Origin: DASRSS01 sp963799045
Lineage (GTDB): Bacteria > Actinomycetota > Actinomycetes > Mycobacteriales > Jatrophihabitantaceae
Assembly: GCA_963799045.1 (NCBI GenBank)
Contig: CAWCVN010000001.1
Span: 124,001-188,000, forward strand
DNA length: 64,000 nucleotides
Direction: 5' to 3'
In this document: positions 44,336 through 53,023 of the stretch, piece after piece
How the letters are laid out: the number at the start of each line of letters is the position of its first letter
Position numbering within the stretch: position 1 is the stretch's first letter
Position numbers and translations under genes: made by a program
Notes under the pieces: model-generated
Database searches by the model: none
Told to the model about the DNA's origin: nothing
Seen by the model: the letters and a program-made list of their open reading frames with translations, nothing else

Positions 44336-44367
44336 GGGTGGTTCGGGACCAAGGTCCCGAACCACCC
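44336..44367. promoter_or_regulatory. 32-bp near-perfect palindrome with a DosR-like core, upstream of cheA
   Basis: Arms GGGTGGTTCGGGACC and GGTCCCGAACCACCC (15 bp each) flank AA. The core TTCGGGACCAAGGTCCCGAA fits the mycobacterial DosR consensus TTSGGGACTWWAGTCCCSAA except for one symmetric pair. It could be an operator for a NarL/DosR-family regulator or a second hairpin; there is no U-tract. Confidence 0.5.
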
Positions 44368-44395
44368 GACGAGTACGGACCGTCCTGTGCAACGG

Positions 44396-44421
44396 CTCAG
44401 ATGGTGAGGCGCCCTGTCGAT
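44396..44421 (+). promoter_or_regulatory. Candidate FliA/sigma-28 promoter for the cheA operon
   Basis: CTCAG (44396-44400), 15 bp, GTCGAT (44416-44421). Transcription would start near 44430, upstream of ATG 44456. Confidence 0.4.
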
Positions 44422-44455
44422 TGTCGGGTCGTCACGGATGACGGACGGAGACCCG

Positions 44456-46996
44456 ATGGATGAGATGGACGAGATCGTCCAGGAGTTCTTGATCGAGAGC
44501 AGCGAGAACCTGGACCAGCTCGACAGAGACCTGCTGGCTCTCGAGGTCGACCCAGGGTCGCGGGAGATCCTCTCCAGCGCATTCCGCACCATCCACACGA
44601 TCAAGGGCACCAGCGGTTTTCTCGCATTCAACCGGCTCGAGAAGCTGACCCACACCGGCGAGTCGCTCCTGTCCCGGCTGCGCGACGGCCTGCAGACGAT
44701 GACGACGCCGACCGCGGACGCGCTGCTGCTGATGGTCGACACGGTGCGTGCGCTGCTGGCGTCGATCGAGGCGAGCGGGGCAGAGGGCGACGTCGACATC
44801 GATTCCGTGCTGACGAAGCTGCAGGCGCAGATGGGTGACGGTGCCGCGAGCGCCGAGGAGCCGGTCGCGGCGGCAGCGGTGTCCGAGTTCGCAGAGGTGG
44901 CTGCCGAGCCTGCCGAAGCACCCGTGGTCGCCGAGCACGCTGCGGTGGCGGACGAGCCGGATTCGGTGGTGGCCGCATCTGCGCCCGCGCGTCCCCCCCG
45001 GCCGCGCAAGGCCACCAAGGCGACCAAGACCGCCAGGGTTACCGCCGCATCTTCGCAGCCGGCTGACGCCGAAGCCGGGGAGCCGCAGGAGCCGTCCGCC
45101 CCCGCGACCGCGGAGCCCGCCCTGGCCGCCCCTGCGGCCGCGGAGCCGGTCCCGGCTGCACCGGAGCCCGCCCCCGCGGCACCGGTGACCGCGGCCGACC
45201 CGGGCGCGAAGGTGGAAGCGGTGAACGCCGTGCTCAAGCGCGCCGCGACGGACAGTTCGCTACGTGTCGACGTCGACCTGCTCGACGCCCTGATGCGGCT
45301 GGCCGGAGAGCTGGTGCTCACCCGCAACCAGCTCATCCGCGGTGTCGGCGAGCTGTCGGACCCCGCGCTGACGCGCACCGCGCAGCGGCTGAGCGTGATC
45401 ACGACCGACCTGCAAGAAAGCATCATGAAGACGCGGATGCAGCCGATCGATCACCTCTGGTCCAAGCTACCGCGTGTCGTCCGGGACCTCGGCTCGCAGT
45501 GCGGACGCCAGGTCCGGCTGGCAATGACCGGCCAGGACACCGAACTCGACCGCGCGCTGCTCGAAGCGATCAAGGACCCGCTGACCCACCTGGTCCGCAA
45601 CTCCATCGACCACGGCATCGAGGCACCCGCCGAGCGGCAGGCTGCCGGAAAGCCCGCGGAAGGCGTGCTGAGCCTGCGCGCCTACCACAACAGCGGCCAG
45701 GTCGTGATCGAGGTCGCCGACGACGGCGCCGGGATCGACCCCGCGAAGATCTCGGCCAAGGCGCTCGAGCGCGGCCTGCGAACCTCGGCCGAACTAGCGT
45801 CTATGTCCGACGCCGACGTACTGCAGTTGGTGTTCGAGCCGGGCTTCTCCACCGCGACGAAGGTCACGAACGTGTCCGGCCGCGGCGTCGGCATGGACGT
45901 CGTCAAGACCAACATCGAGGCGATCGGCGGGGCGATCGAGATCGAGTCGTCGCCGGGCGAGGGCACCACGTGCCGGCTACGCGTGCCGCTGACCCTGGCG
46001 ATCGTGCCGGCCCTCACCGTGGAATCCGGAACCGACCGCTACGCGATCCCGCAGGCGAGCCTGCTCGAGCTCGTCGCGCTGGAGGACGGGCCGGGTGCCA
46101 CGGCGATCGAAGAGGTCGCCGGCGCACCGGTGTACCGGTTGCGCGGCGTGCTGCTTCCGCTCATCGATCTGGCCGAGGTGCTCGGCGTGCGGTCGGCAGG
46201 CGAGCAAGACCGCAGCCACAAGGTGATCGCGGTACTGCAGGCGGGCAGTCGGCGCTTCGGCCTTCTCGTCGACCGTGTGGTGAACACCGAGGAGATCGTG
46301 GTCAAGGCGCTGAGCGCCAGACTCAAGAACATCGGCGTCTACTCGGGTGCGACGATCCTGGGCGACGGCAAGGTCGCGCTGATCCTCGACGTACAGAACC
46401 TGGCTCGTCGCGCGCTGCGCTCGGACGCCGCCGAGCGAGCGGCGGAGGCGTTCGCGACCCACAATGCCCGCGCGGCCAAGGAATCCGAGCGACTGCTCAT
46501 CGCCGGCATCGGCGAGGGGCGGCGCGTCGCGATTCCGATGTCGATGGTCACTCGTCTGGAGATGCTCTCCGCCGGCACGATCGAGTCCGTCGGCAGCCGT
46601 GAGGTCGTCCAGTACCGGGGTCGCATCCTGCCGCTGGTCCGGCTCTCGCGCCACCTCGGCACCCACGAGACCGCGCAGAGCGACCTGCCGGTGGCCGTCT
46701 ACTCGCGTGGCGGTCACAGCGTCGCGATCGTCATGGACGAGATCATCGACATCGTCGAGTACGACGACCCGGTGCGCAGCGACGTCGACGACCACGGCTT
46801 CGTCGGCTCCGTGGTGGTCAGGGACCAGATCGTGGGCCTGCTCGACGTGGAGCAGACGATCCTGGCCGCGGACCCGGACTTCTTCAGCGCGCTGCAGAGC
46901 CCGGCAGCAGAACACGAACCATCGCGCTCGGAAGGCGTCAGCATGAACGGTCACCGGTCCGGCCACCACGACCTTGTCTCGGCGGTGCCCCGATGA
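44456..46996 (+). CDS. cheA: Chemotaxis sensor histidine kinase CheA with two CheW domains
   Basis: CheA (846 residues) phosphorylates CheY and CheB when driven by receptors. The HPt domain comes first, with AFRTIHTIKGTSGF and phospho-acceptor His 47. No clear CheY-binding P2 domain is seen; an Ala/Pro/Glu-rich linker (about 130-245) occupies its place. Dimerisation (about 260-320) and HATPase domains follow: HLVRNSIDHGIE (N box), VADDGAGID and GRGVGMDVVK. Two CheW-like domains are at the C-terminus (about 520-650 and 680-810), where one is usual. ATG 44456 has GGAG five bases upstream; ATG 44438 is poorer. The stop overlaps cheW as ATGA. Confidence 0.93.
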   Translation: MDEMDEIVQEFLIESSENLDQLDRDLLALEVDPGSREILSSAFRTIHTIKGTSGFLAFNRLEKLTHTGESLLSRLRDGLQTMTTPTADALLLMVDTVRALLASIEASGAEGDVDIDSVLTKLQAQMGDGAASAEEPVAAAAVSEFAEVAAEPAEAPVVAEHAAVADEPDSVVAASAPARPPRPRKATKATKTARVTAASSQPADAEAGEPQEPSAPATAEPALAAPAAAEPVPAAPEPAPAAPVTAADPGAKVEAVNAVLKRAATDSSLRVDVDLLDALMRLAGELVLTRNQLIRGVGELSDPALTRTAQRLSVITTDLQESIMKTRMQPIDHLWSKLPRVVRDLGSQCGRQVRLAMTGQDTELDRALLEAIKDPLTHLVRNSIDHGIEAPAERQAAGKPAEGVLSLRAYHNSGQVVIEVADDGAGIDPAKISAKALERGLRTSAELASMSDADVLQLVFEPGFSTATKVTNVSGRGVGMDVVKTNIEAIGGAIEIESSPGEGTTCRLRVPLTLAIVPALTVESGTDRYAIPQASLLELVALEDGPGATAIEEVAGAPVYRLRGVLLPLIDLAEVLGVRSAGEQDRSHKVIAVLQAGSRRFGLLVDRVVNTEEIVVKALSARLKNIGVYSGATILGDGKVALILDVQNLARRALRSDAAERAAEAFATHNARAAKESERLLIAGIGEGRRVAIPMSMVTRLEMLSAGTIESVGSREVVQYRGRILPLVRLSRHLGTHETAQSDLPVAVYSRGGHSVAIVMDEIIDIVEYDDPVRSDVDDHGFVGSVVVRDQIVGLLDVEQTILAADPDFFSALQSPAAEHEPSRSEGVSMNGHRSGHHDLVSAVPR

Positions 46997-47409
46997 GCAG
47001 CCAGTTCGCCACGTTCTGGCTCGGCACCGGCCTGTACGGCATCGAGGTCGAGCGGGTGCGCGAGGTGCTGCGCACGCAGGACATCACCAGCGTGCCGCTC
47101 GCACCGACCACCGTCGCTGGGTTGATCAACCTGCGCGGGCAGGTCGTCACGACCATAGACCTGCGCGAGCGCCTTCAGCTCGAAGCGCCCGACTCGGAGG
47201 CCGAGCGAATGCTCGTGGTCGTGCTGGTCGCCGGCGAGTCGATCGCGTTCCTCGTCGACCGCATCGGGGGAGTGGTCGACGTCAACGACGATCAGTTCGA
47301 GCCGCCGCCGGACACGCTGCAGGGCCTAGTCCGCGAACTCGTGCTCGGCGCGTACAAGCTCGAGGGACAGCTGCTACTGGGCCTGGACGTCGACGCGGTC
47401 GCAGCCTGA
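46993..47409 (+). CDS. cheW: Chemotaxis coupling protein CheW
   Basis: CheW links CheA to receptors at the cell pole. The 138-residue sequence has FATFWLGTGLYGIEVERVREVLR, GLINLRGQVVTTIDLRERL and FLVDRIGGVVDV, the two interlocked beta-barrel motifs of the family. ATG 46993 overlaps the cheA stop (ATGA). The next gene (MCP) is 118 bp away and has its own promoter candidate. Confidence 0.93.
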   Translation: MSSQFATFWLGTGLYGIEVERVREVLRTQDITSVPLAPTTVAGLINLRGQVVTTIDLRERLQLEAPDSEAERMLVVVLVAGESIAFLVDRIGGVVDVNDDQFEPPPDTLQGLVRELVLGAYKLEGQLLLGLDVDAVAA

Positions 47410-47461
47410 TCGCGGCAGCAGCCCGGCGAGAACGACGAAGCATCACCGAACCCGTCAATAA

Positions 47462-47487
47462 CTCAACCAGCTGGCCCCGGAGCCCAT
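47462..47487 (+). promoter_or_regulatory. Candidate FliA/sigma-28 promoter for the MCP gene
   Basis: CTCAA (47462-47466), 15 bp, GCCCAT (47482-47487), 40 bp before ATG 47528. Third unit in this cluster with the same layout. Confidence 0.45.
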
Positions 47488-47527
47488 CGGGCCTGAACAG
47501 CTCGACAAACCACGGAAGGTTACCTCG

Positions 47528-49183
47528 ATGTCGACCATAACGATGACCCGGCCGCCGGTCTCGGTCGCCACGCCCGCAGTCTCCAGTCCGCTTGCCGGCG
47601 TGAAGCGCTGGTATGCCAACCGGGGCGTGCGAACGAAGATCCTCTTCACTGTGGGGCTGCTGGCGGCGGTCGGCATTGCGTCGACCTCGCTTGCGGTTTC
47701 CGAGCTGTCCCACGCGGGCACGGACATCAAGACCCTGGCCACCGTGCAGAAGACGGTCCTGGCGCCGCTCGCGCTGATCCACCAGGACGAGCTCAAGGCT
47801 CGTTCCCTGATCGCCCAGACCGCAGCGGCCCCCACCCAGCAGGCGAAGCAGACCTACATCCAGCAGATCGCCGCCACGGACGCGGAGTTGGACGGTGCCA
47901 TCGCCCAGGTCGACGTCGCCATGACGGGGCAGCCGGTCTGGGAGCCGTTCAAGCAGATCTGGGCGCAGTTCAAGCACCTTCGCGACACGGTTCTGCTGCC
48001 GCTGGCCAAGGCCGGAGACCTGACGGCCTATCAGGCCGCCTATGACAAGCAGGTCGCCCCCGTCGTCAGCAAGATGGCCGACCTGATGGACCAGACGGAC
48101 GCCGGCGGCTCCGCCTACCTCATCGGCCAGGCGGCCGCCGACGCACACAAGTACAGCAACAGCAGTGTCCTCGTGCTGCTCGTGTTCGCCATCGGACTAC
48201 TCGTCGCCGTCGCTCTCAGCCTGCTGGTCGCGCGGGGGATCCGCCGCCCGCTGCGCGCGGTGCAGACCTCCTTGGAAGCGATGGCCGACCGTGACCTGAC
48301 GGTCCCGACGAACATCGTGTCGCGAGACGAGGTCGGCAAGATGGCTGCCGCGCTGGAGACTGCACAGCACAATGTCCGGGACGTGATCGCCAACGTGGTG
48401 TCGTCGGCGGAGTCGGTTGCGTTGTCGGCCGAGCAGCTGTCGGCCTCGGCGGTAGAGATCGCCTCGGCTGCCGAACAGACCAGCGCGCAGGCGGGTGTGG
48501 TGGCCACAACCTCCGACCAGGTCTCCCGCAACGTTCAGACCGTTGCGGCCGGCTCCGAGCAGATGGATGCCTCCATCCGGGAGATCGCGCAGAACGCCAA
48601 CGAGGCAGCGAAGGTCGCATCGACCGCTGTATCCGCCGCGGAGACGACCAACGCGACAGTCAGCAAGCTGGGCGTGTCGTCGCAAGAGATCGGCAACGTC
48701 GTCAAGGTGATCACCTCGATCGCGGCGCAGACCAACCTGCTGGCGCTCAACGCGACGATCGAGGCCGCACGCGCCGGCGAGGCAGGCAAGGGCTTTGCGG
48801 TGGTCGCCAACGAGGTCAAGGAGCTGGCGCAGGAAACCTCGCGGGCTACGGAGGACATCGTCAGCCGGGTGGAGGCGATCCAGAGCGACACCGCCGGAGC
48901 GGTCGAGGCGATCGGTGAAATCGCGGCGATCATCGGCCAGATCAACGACTTCCAGCTGACCATCGCCTCGGCCGTCGAGGAGCAGACGGCGACGACGAAC
49001 GAGATGAGCCGCAACGTCAGCGAGGCCGCCACGGGCAGTGAAGAGATCGCCTCGACGATCACCGGCGTCGCCAGCGCTGCCGCCGCGACCACCGAGGCGG
49101 TCGAGCTGAACCGTTCGGCGGTGGGGGAACTGACCCGGATGGCCGCCGAACTGCGCACCCAAGTCGCTGCGTTCACCTACTGA
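47528..49183 (+). CDS. Methyl-accepting chemotaxis protein
   Basis: This 551-residue receptor has a cytoplasmic N-tail, TM1 (about 37-58), an extracellular four-helix-type ligand domain (about 60-203), TM2 (about 206-228), a HAMP domain (about 229-285) and a long coiled-coil signalling domain. The hairpin tip IAAQTNLLALNATIEAARAG contacts CheA/CheW. Ala/Glu-rich helices hold potential methylation Glu/Gln sites for CheR and CheB. It ends AAELRTQVAAFTY with no NWETF-type CheR tether. ATG 47528 was chosen, with GGAAGG ten bases upstream. Ligand unknown. Confidence 0.92.
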   Translation: MSTITMTRPPVSVATPAVSSPLAGVKRWYANRGVRTKILFTVGLLAAVGIASTSLAVSELSHAGTDIKTLATVQKTVLAPLALIHQDELKARSLIAQTAAAPTQQAKQTYIQQIAATDAELDGAIAQVDVAMTGQPVWEPFKQIWAQFKHLRDTVLLPLAKAGDLTAYQAAYDKQVAPVVSKMADLMDQTDAGGSAYLIGQAAADAHKYSNSSVLVLLVFAIGLLVAVALSLLVARGIRRPLRAVQTSLEAMADRDLTVPTNIVSRDEVGKMAAALETAQHNVRDVIANVVSSAESVALSAEQLSASAVEIASAAEQTSAQAGVVATTSDQVSRNVQTVAAGSEQMDASIREIAQNANEAAKVASTAVSAAETTNATVSKLGVSSQEIGNVVKVITSIAAQTNLLALNATIEAARAGEAGKGFAVVANEVKELAQETSRATEDIVSRVEAIQSDTAGAVEAIGEIAAIIGQINDFQLTIASAVEEQTATTNEMSRNVSEAATGSEEIASTITGVASAAAATTEAVELNRSAVGELTRMAAELRTQVAAFTY

Positions 49184-49213
49184 CGAGCGCAACGACGACG
49201 AAACGACTGGCAC

Positions 49214-50338
49214 ATGATCACGGTCCTCGTGGCGGACGACTCCGCACTCGTGCGACGGCTCGTCTCGGGCGTGTTGAACGATGCGCCCGGCATCCGAGTT
49301 ATCGGCACGGCGGTGAACGGCGCCCAGGCGCTCACCAAGGTCGACGAGTTGAAGCCCGACCTGGTGACGCTCGACGTCGAGATGCCGGTCATGGACGGGT
49401 TGACGGCGATGCGCGAGCTGCGGCGCCGTCACCCCCGCCTGCCGGTGATCATGTTCTCGACGCTGACCCAGGCGGGCGCGGCAGCCACGCTGGACGCGCT
49501 GGAGGCCGGCGCGAGCGACTACGTCACCAAGCCGACGAACTCGCTGAGCCTGACCGAGTCGCTGGCCGAGGTGCGCGACCAGCTCGTGCCACGGGTGCGC
49601 GCGCTGACCGCCAGCCGGACCCCGGTGCCGCCGGCCCGGCCCGCCGCGCCGGTGCGTGCGCCGCTGGCCCCGCCCGCCGGACGTCCGGCGGCCAGCGGTG
49701 CGCGGCGGACGCGCACCAGCCAGGCGACCCAGATCGTCGCGATCGGGAGCTCGACGGGTGGACCTGACGCGCTGGCGCGCGTCATCGGCTCGTTGTCCGA
49801 CAGGCCTAGGGTGCCCGTGGTCGTCGTCCAGCACATGCCACCGGTGTTCACCGGCATGCTCGCCAGCCGCCTCGACCGGCTGGGGCCGGCCACGGTCGTC
49901 GAGGCCGCCGACGGCCAGCCGTTGGAAGCCGGCGTCGTCTACGTCGCACCGGGCGGGCGGCACCTCGAAGTACGCCGCCGCGGCACCGCGGCCTTCACGG
50001 CCTTGCACGACCACGATCCGGAGAACTACTCGCGCCCGTCGGTGGACGTACTGTTCCGCTCGGTGGCGCACGCGTACCCGGGAAGTGCGATCGCGGTGGT
50101 GCTCACCGGGATGGGCCACGACGGTCGGCTGGGATGCGAGCAGCTCGCCGCCACCGGGGCGCTGGTGGTGGCGCAGGATCAGGCCAGCTCGGTGGTCTGG
50201 GGCATGCCCGGCGCGGTGACGGAGGCGGGCCTCGCGGACGCGGTGCTTTCGATCGACGCGATCGGCCCGTACCTGTCGGGCAAATTGACCGAGGGGCGAA
50301 GCGGCAACGTCGCCCGCGCTGTCGGGGCGGCCGGCTGA
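49214..50338 (+). CDS. cheB: Chemotaxis methylesterase/deamidase CheB
   Basis: CheB removes methyl groups from receptors when phosphorylated. The 374 residues contain an N-terminal receiver (LVADDSALVRR, phospho-acceptor Asp 54 in LDVEMPVMDG, and YVTKP), a Pro/Ala-rich linker (about 130-170), and the esterase domain with catalytic Ser in AIGSSTGGPDAL, His in VQHMPP and Asp in TGMGHDGRLG. Its TGA overlaps the cheR start as TGATG. Confidence 0.94.
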   Translation: MITVLVADDSALVRRLVSGVLNDAPGIRVIGTAVNGAQALTKVDELKPDLVTLDVEMPVMDGLTAMRELRRRHPRLPVIMFSTLTQAGAAATLDALEAGASDYVTKPTNSLSLTESLAEVRDQLVPRVRALTASRTPVPPARPAAPVRAPLAPPAGRPAASGARRTRTSQATQIVAIGSSTGGPDALARVIGSLSDRPRVPVVVVQHMPPVFTGMLASRLDRLGPATVVEAADGQPLEAGVVYVAPGGRHLEVRRRGTAAFTALHDHDPENYSRPSVDVLFRSVAHAYPGSAIAVVLTGMGHDGRLGCEQLAATGALVVAQDQASSVVWGMPGAVTEAGLADAVLSIDAIGPYLSGKLTEGRSGNVARAVGAAG

Positions 50339-51183
50339 TGGCGATCGGAGTCAACGAGTTCAACTGGGTCGCCGACCTCGTGCGGCGCGAGGCCGCGATA
50401 GTCCTCGAGTTCGGCAAGGAGTACCTCGTCGAGGCGCGTCTGATGCCGCTGTCCCGCGAAGCCGGCGTCGCCGACGTGGGCCAGTTCGTGCGACTCGCGC
50501 AGCAGTCGGCCAAGGCCTCGCTGCGCTGGGCGATCGTCGAGGCGCTCACCACCAACGAGACCTCGTGGTTTCGGGATGCGAGCGTCTTCGAGGGCTTCCG
50601 CACCGAGCTGCTGCCGCGCCTGCTCGAGACCCGCGCGGCGCATCAGCCGTTGCGGATCTGGTCCGGCGCCGCCTCGACCGGCCAGGAGGCCTACAGCCTG
50701 GCGATGTTGCTCACCGAGGAGCTCGGGCCGGGCCGGCGTTTCGAGATCCTCGGCACCGACATCTCGAAGGCCGTGCTCGACCAGGCGCGCGCGGGCCGCT
50801 ACACGCAGATGGAGGTCAACCGCGGGCTGCCAGCACGGCACCTGGTGCGGTTCTTTCAGCGGGTGGGCGCCGGGTGGCAGATCGATGCGCGGCTTCAGAA
50901 GAGCGTCACGTTCCGTGAGATGAACCTGGCCGCGCCGTTCGTCGGCCTGCCCCGGTTCGATGTCGTATTCCTGCGCAACGTGCTGATCTATTTCGACCTC
51001 CCCACCAAGCAGGCGATCCTTCGGCGCGTTCGTCAGGTGATGGCGCCGGACGGGTGGCTGGTCCTGGGCACCGCCGAGACGACTAGGGGGATCGACGAGG
51101 AGTTCGAGCATGCCCGGCTGAAGGGTCTGTCGGCCTACCAAGCCTCGTCAGGTGTGCCGTTGCAGTTGAGCGGAAGGGGGTAA
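50338..51183 (+). CDS. cheR: Chemotaxis protein methyltransferase CheR
   Basis: CheR methylates receptor glutamates using S-adenosylmethionine. The 281-residue protein has an N-terminal helical domain (about 1-75), NETSWFRD, the SAM-binding SGAASTGQEAYSLAM (G-x-S-T-G-x-E), EILGTDISKAVLD, and FDVVFLRNVLIYFD. ATG 50338 overlaps the cheB stop. No TPR or PAS extension is present. Confidence 0.94.
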   Translation: MAIGVNEFNWVADLVRREAAIVLEFGKEYLVEARLMPLSREAGVADVGQFVRLAQQSAKASLRWAIVEALTTNETSWFRDASVFEGFRTELLPRLLETRAAHQPLRIWSGAASTGQEAYSLAMLLTEELGPGRRFEILGTDISKAVLDQARAGRYTQMEVNRGLPARHLVRFFQRVGAGWQIDARLQKSVTFREMNLAAPFVGLPRFDVVFLRNVLIYFDLPTKQAILRRVRQVMAPDGWLVLGTAETTRGIDEEFEHARLKGLSAYQASSGVPLQLSGRG

Positions 51184-51185
51184 CA

Positions 51186-51563
51186 ATGCACGCCATAGTG
51201 ATCGACGACTCGTCGGCAATGCGGATGATCTTGCGACGTATCGTGACCAAGCTCGGCTTCGATGTTGTCGAGGCCGAGAACGGGCGGGACGCCCTCGACA
51301 AGCTCGACGGCGCGGCGGAGGTTCCGGAGGTCGCGCTGATCGACTGGAACATGCCGGAGATGAACGGGCTGGAGTTCATCCAGGCCGTCCGCGCGGATCC
51401 GCGCTACTCGCGGCTCACACTGCTCATGGTGACTACCGAGAGCGAGCAGAGCCAGATCGTGCGTGCGCTCGCAGCAGGCGCGCACGAATACCTGATCAAG
51501 CCGTTCACCCCGGACGCGGTGGCGGAGAAACTCGAACTACTCGGCCTCACGGCGGGAGTGTGA
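51186..51563 (+). CDS. cheY: Chemotaxis response regulator CheY (first copy)
   Basis: This 125-residue single-domain receiver has the acid pocket IDDSS (Asp 7/8), phospho-acceptor Asp 53 in LIDWNMPEMNG, Thr in MVTTES and Lys in LIKPF. Phosphorylated by CheA, it should bind the flagellar switch or act as a phosphate sink. It starts 2 bp after the cheR stop with GGAAGGGGG upstream. Its stop region overlaps the following cheX gene. Confidence 0.92.
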   Translation: MHAIVIDDSSAMRMILRRIVTKLGFDVVEAENGRDALDKLDGAAEVPEVALIDWNMPEMNGLEFIQAVRADPRYSRLTLLMVTTESEQSQIVRALAAGAHEYLIKPFTPDAVAEKLELLGLTAGV

Positions 51564-51565
51564 CT

Positions 51566-52054
51566 ATGAGCGAAATGACTGTGGTCTTGCCGACCGCCTC
51601 GGAACTGGCCGAGATCGTCGACCAGGTGTGGTCGTCGTTCCTGGACGATCAGCTGGTACCGGTCTCTGAGCCGGACCTGAGCCGCATCTACGACGGACAT
51701 CTCATCGCGTGGGTGTCGATCACAGGTGATTGGACGGGCCACCTGCTGGTCGTCTGCTCCGGCGCGGCGGCCCGCACGGTCGCGACCGAGATGTTCCAGC
51801 TCGGCCCAGACGAGGTGAGCACGGCCGAGGTGGCAGACGCGCTGGGCGAGATCGCGAACATGGTCGGCGGCGGTATCAAGGGGATGGTCGCGGCGCACGC
51901 CGCCCTGTCGCTTCCGCAGGTCGTGCTCGACGCCGCCGCGCTGGTGAGCCCCGACGCGCGGCGGCGGGTGACGGTGCAAGCAAACTGGAAGGGCGAACTG
52001 CTGGAGTTCTCGCTGTGGGAACGGCAGCCCGACGACGCGGGAGGGAAGCGATGA
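51566..52054 (+). CDS. cheX: CheX/CheC-family CheY-P phosphatase
   Basis: This 162-residue protein fits CheX: a single ExxN active-site motif in DALGEIANMVGGGIKG (Glu 95, Asn 98), the residues that hydrolyse CheY-P in this family. A second half-site is not present, unlike CheC. ATG 51566 has GGGAG seven bases upstream and was preferred to GTG 51560, which overlaps the cheY stop. It sits between the two cheY genes; its stop overlaps the second cheY start (ATGA). Confidence 0.85.
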   Translation: MSEMTVVLPTASELAEIVDQVWSSFLDDQLVPVSEPDLSRIYDGHLIAWVSITGDWTGHLLVVCSGAAARTVATEMFQLGPDEVSTAEVADALGEIANMVGGGIKGMVAAHAALSLPQVVLDAAALVSPDARRRVTVQANWKGELLEFSLWERQPDDAGGKR

Positions 52055-52413
52055 AGGTGCTGGTGGCGGACGACTCGACGGTCATGCGTCGGATCGTGGT
52101 CCGCACGTTGCGTCAGGCCGGCTTCGACTGCAGCGACATCGTCGAGGTGTCCGATGGGCGACAGGCTTACGAAGCCGCCCTGACCGAGGACCCGGACCTG
52201 ATCCTGTCCGACTGGAACATGCCGGAGATGACCGGACTGGAGTCGCTTCGTGCGATCCGGGCCGCCGGATCGAACGTCACGTTCGGGTTCGTGACATCCG
52301 AGGGCTCGGACGAGATGCGCGCCCAGGCCGAGGCGGCCGGGGCGGCGTTCCTGATCGCTAAGCCGTTCACCGCGGACACGTTCCGTGACGTACTCGCCGA
52401 ACACGTCGCCTGA
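52051..52413 (+). CDS. cheY: CheY-like response regulator (second copy)
   Basis: This 120-residue receiver has VADDSTVMRR (Asp 7/8), phospho-acceptor Asp 54 in LSDWNMPEMTG, Thr/Ser in FVTSEG and Lys in IAKPF. It is only moderately similar to the first copy, so the two may do different jobs (output and phosphate sink). GGGAAG lies just before ATG 52051. The start overlaps the cheX stop by 4 bp. Confidence 0.92.
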   Translation: MKVLVADDSTVMRRIVVRTLRQAGFDCSDIVEVSDGRQAYEAALTEDPDLILSDWNMPEMTGLESLRAIRAAGSNVTFGFVTSEGSDEMRAQAEAAGAAFLIAKPFTADTFRDVLAEHVA

Positions 52414-52450
52414 TTACGCATCCGCACACCCGAAATGGTGGGATAGACAG

Positions 52451-52930
52451 ATGACGAAGCTGCCGCCCGTAAAGTTGGTCAAGGATGTCCTGGACGGGCT
52501 GCTGGGCCGCGAGCTGGAGCTCGAGCCGGCCGATCCGATGAGCTCCGTCGACACGGTAGGCGGCGTGCTCGCCGCCTACGCCGACGACGCCGACGTCGTG
52601 CGCGCGGTCGCCGGCTGGGACCTCCCCGCCGCGGCGTACGTCGGTGCTGCGGTCGGCTTGCTGCCCCGCGGGGCAGCCGACGATGCCGTCGACGAGCGCT
52701 ACATCTCCGAGAACCTGCTGGAGAACCTCACCGAGGTCTGCAACGTGCTGGCCTCGATCTTCCACATCCCGGGCAACCCGCACCTTCGGCTGCACCAGAC
52801 CTACCGGCCGACGGCCGCGGCGCCCGACCCGGACACCGCTCTGCTGTACGCCCAGGGCCAGCGCATCGACCTGCACCTGACGGTGCCCGGTTACGGCGAG
52901 GGCCGGCTGGCCATCTCCATGCGTATGTGA
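52451..52930 (+). CDS. Protein of unknown function with a CheX/CheC-like ExxN motif
   Basis: This 159-residue cytoplasmic protein is the last gene of the chemotaxis operon. I do not recognise it by name. It has a helix NLLENLTEVCNVLASIF in which Glu 95 and Asn 98 make an ExxN motif at the same residue numbers as in the CheX encoded upstream. The C-terminal end (RIDLHLTVPGYGEGRLAISM) has alternating beta strands, as in CheX/CheC folds. This suggests a divergent CheY-P phosphatase or related sensor, an inference only. ATG 52451 follows GGTGGGA; the gap after the second cheY is 37 bp. Confidence 0.68.
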   Translation: MTKLPPVKLVKDVLDGLLGRELELEPADPMSSVDTVGGVLAAYADDADVVRAVAGWDLPAAAYVGAAVGLLPRGAADDAVDERYISENLLENLTEVCNVLASIFHIPGNPHLRLHQTYRPTAAAPDPDTALLYAQGQRIDLHLTVPGYGEGRLAISMRM

Positions 52931-52950
52931 GGCGGCCGCGCCGAACGCCT

Positions 52951-52971
52951 CGACGGCCTTCATTACCGTCG
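52951..52971 (+). terminator. Weak hairpin after the chemotaxis operon
   Basis: CGACGG and CCGTCG form a 6-bp stem with a 9-nt loop, followed by GTTTGT. Confidence 0.35.
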
Positions 52972-53023
52972 GTTTGTCCCCGGTTGCGGTTTGAGTCCGG
53001 AGCATGGTGGGTACGCCCGGTCC

